From: a virus
DNA length: 64,000 nt
Virus record (IMG/VR): IMGVR_UViG_3300008117_000025
Span: 118,847 to 182,846 of that record
Strand: one strand, 5' to 3'
The notes beneath the pieces are model-generated. The model did not search any database, had not been told where the DNA came from, and saw only the letters and a program-made list of their open reading frames with translations. Below are positions 61,215-64,000 of this stretch, in pieces. The translations under genes and the position numbers were made by a program. How positions within the stretch are numbered: the stretch's first letter is position 1; each line of letters opens with the position of its first letter.

Positions 61215-61243
61215 CCCCGCCCACCTCCAACAGTGGGACGGGG
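61215..61243 (-). terminator. Terminator after three-AT-hook gene
   Basis: CCCCGTCCCAC/GTGGGCGGGG stem followed by ATTTTTTTG; the promoter box 61198-61205 of the next gene follows immediately. Confidence 0.85.
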
Positions 61244-61260
61244 AGAGATTCTGGGTGCTA

Positions 61261-61512
61261 TTAGGCGGCTACCTCAGTAGCTGCTTTGGGGCGACCCCTC
61301 TTGATTGCTTCACCGGCAGCAATCTTTGCGGCCTGAGCGGCCAATTTAGCTTGACGAGCACTGGTTGCTACGGCTGGTCTACCACGCTTTACTTCTCCAC
61401 CTGCTGCTACACGAGCTGCTCTGGCGGCAAGACGGGCTTGACGAGCACTTGTTTCTACTACTGGACGACCTTTTGAACCCTTAACTGTGTTTTCTGTTTT
61501 TGTTTTTGACAT
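61261..61512 (-). CDS. Three-AT-hook DNA-binding protein
   Basis: 83 residues, basic. Three AT-hook cores: SKGRP (13-17), KRGRP (42-46) and KRGRP (71-75), at an exact 29-residue period. The spacers are near-identical Ala-rich helices (TSARQARLAARAARVAAG and TSARQAKLAAQAAKIAAG). AT-hooks bind the minor groove of AT-rich DNA. Such a protein could coat or bend the AT-rich phage or host genome early in infection. Strong terminator downstream at 61215-61243. Confidence 0.85.
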   Translation of the reverse strand: MSKTKTENTVKGSKGRPVVETSARQARLAARAARVAAGGEVKRGRPAVATSARQAKLAAQAAKIAAGEAIKRGRPKAATEVAA

Positions 61513-61578
61513 AACCTTTTGTTTTATTTATTTATAATTGTGATATGAATGTATTAAAAAACTTGGACCGAACAAAAC

Positions 61579-61836
61579 TTATCTTACACTTGCCATCATA
61601 CGGTTTACCTCCTCGGGGCTTTCATCCCCGTAACCACCTACTGGGGCAAACATCTGTCTCATTCCGTTAATAAAATATCTCCATTCACTTTTACCCATAC
61701 TATCTTCTAGCTGGGAGGTAAGTTCATGATAACGGTTAAGTAAAGCTGTTTTAACGGTTGGGTTGTAATCGCCGTGATTCATTTCCCAATTTACTTCTAA
61801 CAATTCATTGAACATTTTTGCTTCGTAATTCGTCAT
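61579..61836 (-). CDS. Small hypothetical protein
   Basis: 85 residues, helical: MTNYEAKMFNELLEVNWEMN, RYHELTSQLEDSMGKSEWRY. It lies 11 bases from the preceding stop and lacks a clear own box, so it is probably cotranscribed. Unknown function. Confidence 0.6.
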   Translation of the reverse strand: MTNYEAKMFNELLEVNWEMNHGDYNPTVKTALLNRYHELTSQLEDSMGKSEWRYFINGMRQMFAPVGGYGDESPEEVNRMMASVR

Positions 61837-61847
61837 AATTGTAATTT

Positions 61848-62069
61848 TTATTTGGTTAAAAATATGCTTCTTGTCCAGCCCAACCTAATCCACTCATTAA
61901 TACTGTTAATCATATCTTCTGAGCTGTGCATATCACCTTCATCAAGTAAATCAACCAGGTGGGAAAAAACATTTTCTACTGCCCCGGACGGTATTTCCTC
62001 TAATGTATACTGAGGTAAAACCAATTGGTAAAACGTTTCATGGAGATCATCGTACGATTCTATATTCAT
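61848..62069 (-). CDS. Small hypothetical protein
   Basis: Start at the ATG 62069 (MNIESYDDLHE): the early leader AAATTAAAAATTATG and box 62085-62092 precede it, while the frame's first ATG at 62102 is upstream of that box. 73 residues, acidic, helical; ends WIRLGWTRSIFLTK. No family recognised. Confidence 0.6.
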   Translation of the reverse strand: MNIESYDDLHETFYQLVLPQYTLEEIPSGAVENVFSHLVDLLDEGDMHSSEDMINSINEWIRLGWTRSIFLTK

Positions 62070-62111
62070 AATTTTTAATTTAGATGAATCTACGGAAAAC
62101 AACTATGACAA

Positions 62112-62744
62112 TCAACGTTTTGACTTAGGTCTGCCGCGCTTACCCCCCGAACGTTTCTGTAAAGCTGCTTTAGCTGATGCTCGCTGAGCGAGTGCTTCTG
62201 GCGTGAGGGCTGGGCGCCCACGCCTTCCCCCTCCCACGGATGTGGAAACGGTTTTTGGGGCTGCCGTTCCAGCTGGGCGCCCCCTCTTACCCCCAGAGCG
62301 AACTTTCGCCTGAGCCTTTAAGGCATCCCTCTGAGCCTTCAGAGCGGGATCTAGAGCTGGGCGCCCACGCCTACCGTGCTTTACTTTATTATCCTTAGCT
62401 ATCTTTTTCATTTTGCGCTCGCGCTGTTTAGCCTGCTTTTCGGCTCGACGAGCCATCTTATCCAACATTTTCTTGTGCTTGAGGACGGCGGGGTGAATGA
62501 TCACTTGATCCAGATCGAACGAGCGGATGCCTCCACTCACGTCGACAACCTCATACCCTCCATTGGGGAATGTTGGTTTATCCCCTGGCTCGTAGCGCTT
62601 CCAAAGCTCGAAATATAATTTCTTGTCGTAAAAAAACGGTGCTGGAAGTACACGTACACCCTTCTCTGTTGCAACAAATTGTTCCTCTACCTCATCGTAG
62701 GCGAGGTATGTTCCGTATTGCCATGGTTTCTCTATAACTTTCAT
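62112..62744 (-). CDS. Four-AT-hook DNA-binding protein
   Basis: 210 residues. The N-terminal 85 residues form an unknown domain (YGTYLAYDEVEEQFVATEKG, PFFYDKKLYFELWKRY). A Lys/Arg helix (about 90-120) follows, then four AT-hooks: RRGRP 125-129, KRGRP 153-157, RRGRP 174-178, KRGRP 202-206. Spacers are Ala/Lys/Gly-rich. GC content is clearly higher than in neighbours, with repeated GGGCGCCC palindromes in the DNA, suggesting a different origin or codon constraint. It is a paralogue in design of the 61261 gene. Likely early nucleoid-associated or silencing-related protein. Confidence 0.85.
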   Translation of the reverse strand: MKVIEKPWQYGTYLAYDEVEEQFVATEKGVRVLPAPFFYDKKLYFELWKRYEPGDKPTFPNGGYEVVDVSGGIRSFDLDQVIIHPAVLKHKKMLDKMARRAEKQAKQRERKMKKIAKDNKVKHGRRGRPALDPALKAQRDALKAQAKVRSGGKRGRPAGTAAPKTVSTSVGGGRRGRPALTPEALAQRASAKAALQKRSGGKRGRPKSKR

Positions 62745-62760
62745 AACCTTTGATTTGAAT

Positions 62761-62791
62761 TAAATCTAAGAAAAAACCCCGCCCCAACAAA
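62761..62791. repeat. Direct repeat copy A
   Basis: TAAATCTAAG, an A-tract, then CCCCGCCCCAA; recurs at 62981-63013 with single-base length changes. It contains the promoter box of 62112-62744 on the minus strand. Confidence 0.75.
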
Positions 62792-62793
62792 CC

Positions 62794-62976
62794 CTATTTC
62801 AAAAAATCTTTAAATTTTCCTTTGATGTTATTAAAAAACAACGTACCAAAAAATACTATGAGGAATATTGAAAAATATTTCCATATGATGGTGAATGGAA
62901 AAATTTTCCTAAACACCACGAGAAAAAAACCCATTAAGAAAAAAATTATTTCAGTAAATAAACTAAATTCCGTCAT
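62794..62976 (-). CDS. Small membrane protein (60 aa)
   Basis: 60 residues, two hydrophobic helices (EIIFFLMGFFLVVF and IWKYFSIFLIVFFGTLFF), basic end. The promoter box 62981-62988 is 4 bases from the ATG, so the message would be leaderless. Function unknown. Confidence 0.55.
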   Translation of the reverse strand: MTEFSLFTEIIFFLMGFFLVVFRKIFPFTIIWKYFSIFLIVFFGTLFFNNIKGKFKDFLK

Positions 62977-62980
62977 GGGA

Positions 62981-63013
62981 TAAATCTAAGAAAAAAACCC
63001 CGCCCCAAACAAA
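62981..63013. repeat. Direct repeat copy B
   Basis: Second copy of the element at 62761-62791, carrying the promoter box of 62794-62976. Confidence 0.75.
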
Positions 63014-63400
63014 AAAATTTAAAACAAAAAAAAATTGGTCGAAAGTTAAAAAAAAACTTTAACTAAACCAAAAAAAAACTTACTAAAAAAATTAGTAGTT
63101 TACTACAAAAAATAGTATATATGTTGTAGATAAAAAAAGAGGTGGTTGAGCAGAAAAAAAACAGATCAGGTCGCAACACCACTCTACCCCCACTATAACA
63201 CCATTCCACATACTATTATACTAAAAACATTAGTTAGTAAAAACCTACGTTGTGTAGTACTACTACAGTATGTGACAAAACACCCTTGCTAAACAAAATG
63301 TTTGATAAAAAACACTGCTACTTTTAACAAAAAAGCGCAAAAAGCGATAGAAAAAAACCACATTGCTACAAAAAAACCTACATCCTCAATTACATTCAGT
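62990..63400. other. Gene-poor A-tract region
   Basis: No convincing gene on either strand. The first 170 bases carry nine A-tracts of 6-10 bases centred near 62994, 63014, 63030, 63052, 63074, 63088, 63109, 63135 and 63157, many about 21-22 bases apart (two helical turns), so the DNA may be curved. Small stems with TACTA/TAGTA also occur. Possible origin, matrix for AT-hook proteins, or regulatory spacer. Confidence 0.55.
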
Positions 63401-63613
63401 TTATTTCTCATTACTATATTTTTTATCGTTATGTTTGAATCGATACATTATTTCCCCGTCGTACGTACTCGTTATTGTTCTACTGGGTTTACCTTCATCA
63501 TAATACTTATCCAATTCACTCACCATCCTACCCAGTTTATTATTCATATCAGTCATTATTGCTTCGATACGATCTAATGTTGAATTGATGCGGTCAAATT
63601 CATATTGTGTCAT
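63401..63613 (-). CDS. Small coiled-coil protein
   Basis: 70 residues: heptads over about 5-40 (FDRINSTLDRIEAIMTDMNN), then a basic tail YRFKHNDKKYSNEK. One base from the preceding stop. No known family. Confidence 0.6.
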   Translation of the reverse strand: MTQYEFDRINSTLDRIEAIMTDMNNKLGRMVSELDKYYDEGKPSRTITSTYDGEIMYRFKHNDKKYSNEK

Positions 63614-63614
63614 G

Positions 63615-63797
63615 TTATTGTTTGTTTAGTATTTTATCTCTCATCCATTTAGCACCTGCAATGAAAGCTGGTAATTCATGTAGGTCGTAATAGTCATGTA
63701 ATCTTACAAATCCGTCTTCATCTAACTCTACTGTACACCAATTATTTGCTTTTTTCTCTATCTCCTCATCATTTGGTAGTTCTATTGGTGTTAACAT
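63615..63797 (-). CDS. Small conserved phage protein with AGAKWM motif
   Basis: 60 residues; ELPAFIAGAKWMRDK near the C-terminus resembles a short motif found in many small phage proteins. Acidic N-terminus. Operon with its neighbours. Function unknown. Confidence 0.65.
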   Translation of the reverse strand: MLTPIELPNDEEIEKKANNWCTVELDEDGFVRLHDYYDLHELPAFIAGAKWMRDKILNKQ

Positions 63798-63799
63798 GG

Positions 63800-63991
63800 T
63801 TATTTGTTGTAGTTATCGTTAAAATACTCCTCTCTACTATAATGAGGTAGGGTGGGATGATTTAGGGGTGTTTCTTGTCCATCGGAAAATGCTTTTTGTA
63901 TTTGCTCCCTCTCCATTGTTTTAGCCTTGGCTATTTCCGCCAAGTAGGAGTTGATTATCCTTATAGGTAATTGCTCTACAAACCATTCCAT
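63800..63991 (-). CDS. Small hypothetical protein at right edge
   Basis: 63 residues, MEWFVEQLPIRIINSYLAEI, with an FSDGQETPLNHPTLPHYSRE C-terminal part. Start at 63991 is 9 bases from the window end; a longer upstream start beyond the edge cannot be excluded. Confidence 0.6.
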   Translation of the reverse strand: MEWFVEQLPIRIINSYLAEIAKAKTMEREQIQKAFSDGQETPLNHPTLPHYSREEYFNDNYNK

Positions 63992-64000
63992 TGCTGTTAT

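Noticed and set aside
62772-62800. G-quadruplex on the minus strand
   Set aside because: Only three G-runs in range, too few for an intramolecular quadruplex.
1-64000. tRNA genes, CRISPR arrays, integrase or insertion sequences
   Set aside because: No cloverleaf-like segment, repeat-spacer pattern, tyrosine/serine recombinase or transposase motif was found; gene-free space is small. A tRNA-scan would settle the first.

Overview
This window looks like part of the genome of a large T4-like contractile-tailed phage (Caudoviricetes) that infects a member of the Bacteroidota, probably a flavobacterium-like host. The phage assignment rests on a syntenic T4-type head module: large terminase, portal, prohead protease, scaffold and gp23-like capsid protein. 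It also rests on a baseplate module (gp6-, gp25- and gp5-like proteins), a gp55-like late sigma factor and a T4-type primase. The host assignment is an inference from three things: the AT-rich sequence, promoter boxes resembling the Bacteroidota TTTG-N19-TAnnTTTG pattern with A-rich rather than Shine-Dalgarno leaders, and an embedded TonB-dependent receptor/lipoprotein pair of Bacteroidota type. All genes but one run leftward on the minus strand.

Layout. 1-3.1 kb holds neck/connector proteins and PhoH. 3.2-15.1 kb is the head module: capsid protein, scaffold, protease, several prohead-core proteins, portal and terminase. 15.1-33.9 kb is a block of candidate internal virion proteins and enzymes: a NadR-like kinase, an FAD oxidoreductase, a run of small conserved phage proteins, an 876-residue protein and a 1358-residue multidomain protein. 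33.9-37.3 kb is a lipoprotein and an interrupted TonB-dependent receptor. 37.3-39.9 kb encodes a RecB-like nuclease, a primase, a GIY-YIG-like nuclease and a ParB-like protein. 39.9-54.4 kb is the tail fibre/baseplate cluster with a GH19 endolysin. 54.5-57.5 kb has a P-loop kinase, the late sigma factor and small proteins. 57.5-58.5 kb is a control region with a bidirectional promoter around a palindrome, the only rightward gene (T5orf172-type) and an 11-bp iteron-like array. 58.5-64 kb is a series of tiny, mostly unknown genes, many with their own promoter and hairpin, including two multi-AT-hook proteins and a gene-poor A-tract region.

The most interesting theme is a set of related short terminal sequences on many otherwise unrelated proteins. 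Ten start with a MIKLLxILKE-like segment, several carry an R-(W/M/L)-Q-x-L-A-G-I motif, and others start with an amphipathic helix. These usually end in an L/I-x-E tripeptide, which is the cleavage rule of T4-type prohead proteases. I read them as capsid-targeting tags marking an arsenal of co-packaged, probably injected proteins. The 1358-residue protein has nucleotidyltransferase, adenylyltransferase, two copies of an unknown Cys-motif domain and a zinc metallopeptidase domain. L/I-x-E sites lie between these domains, so it may be a prohead-processed polyprotein. This is inference and has not been demonstrated.
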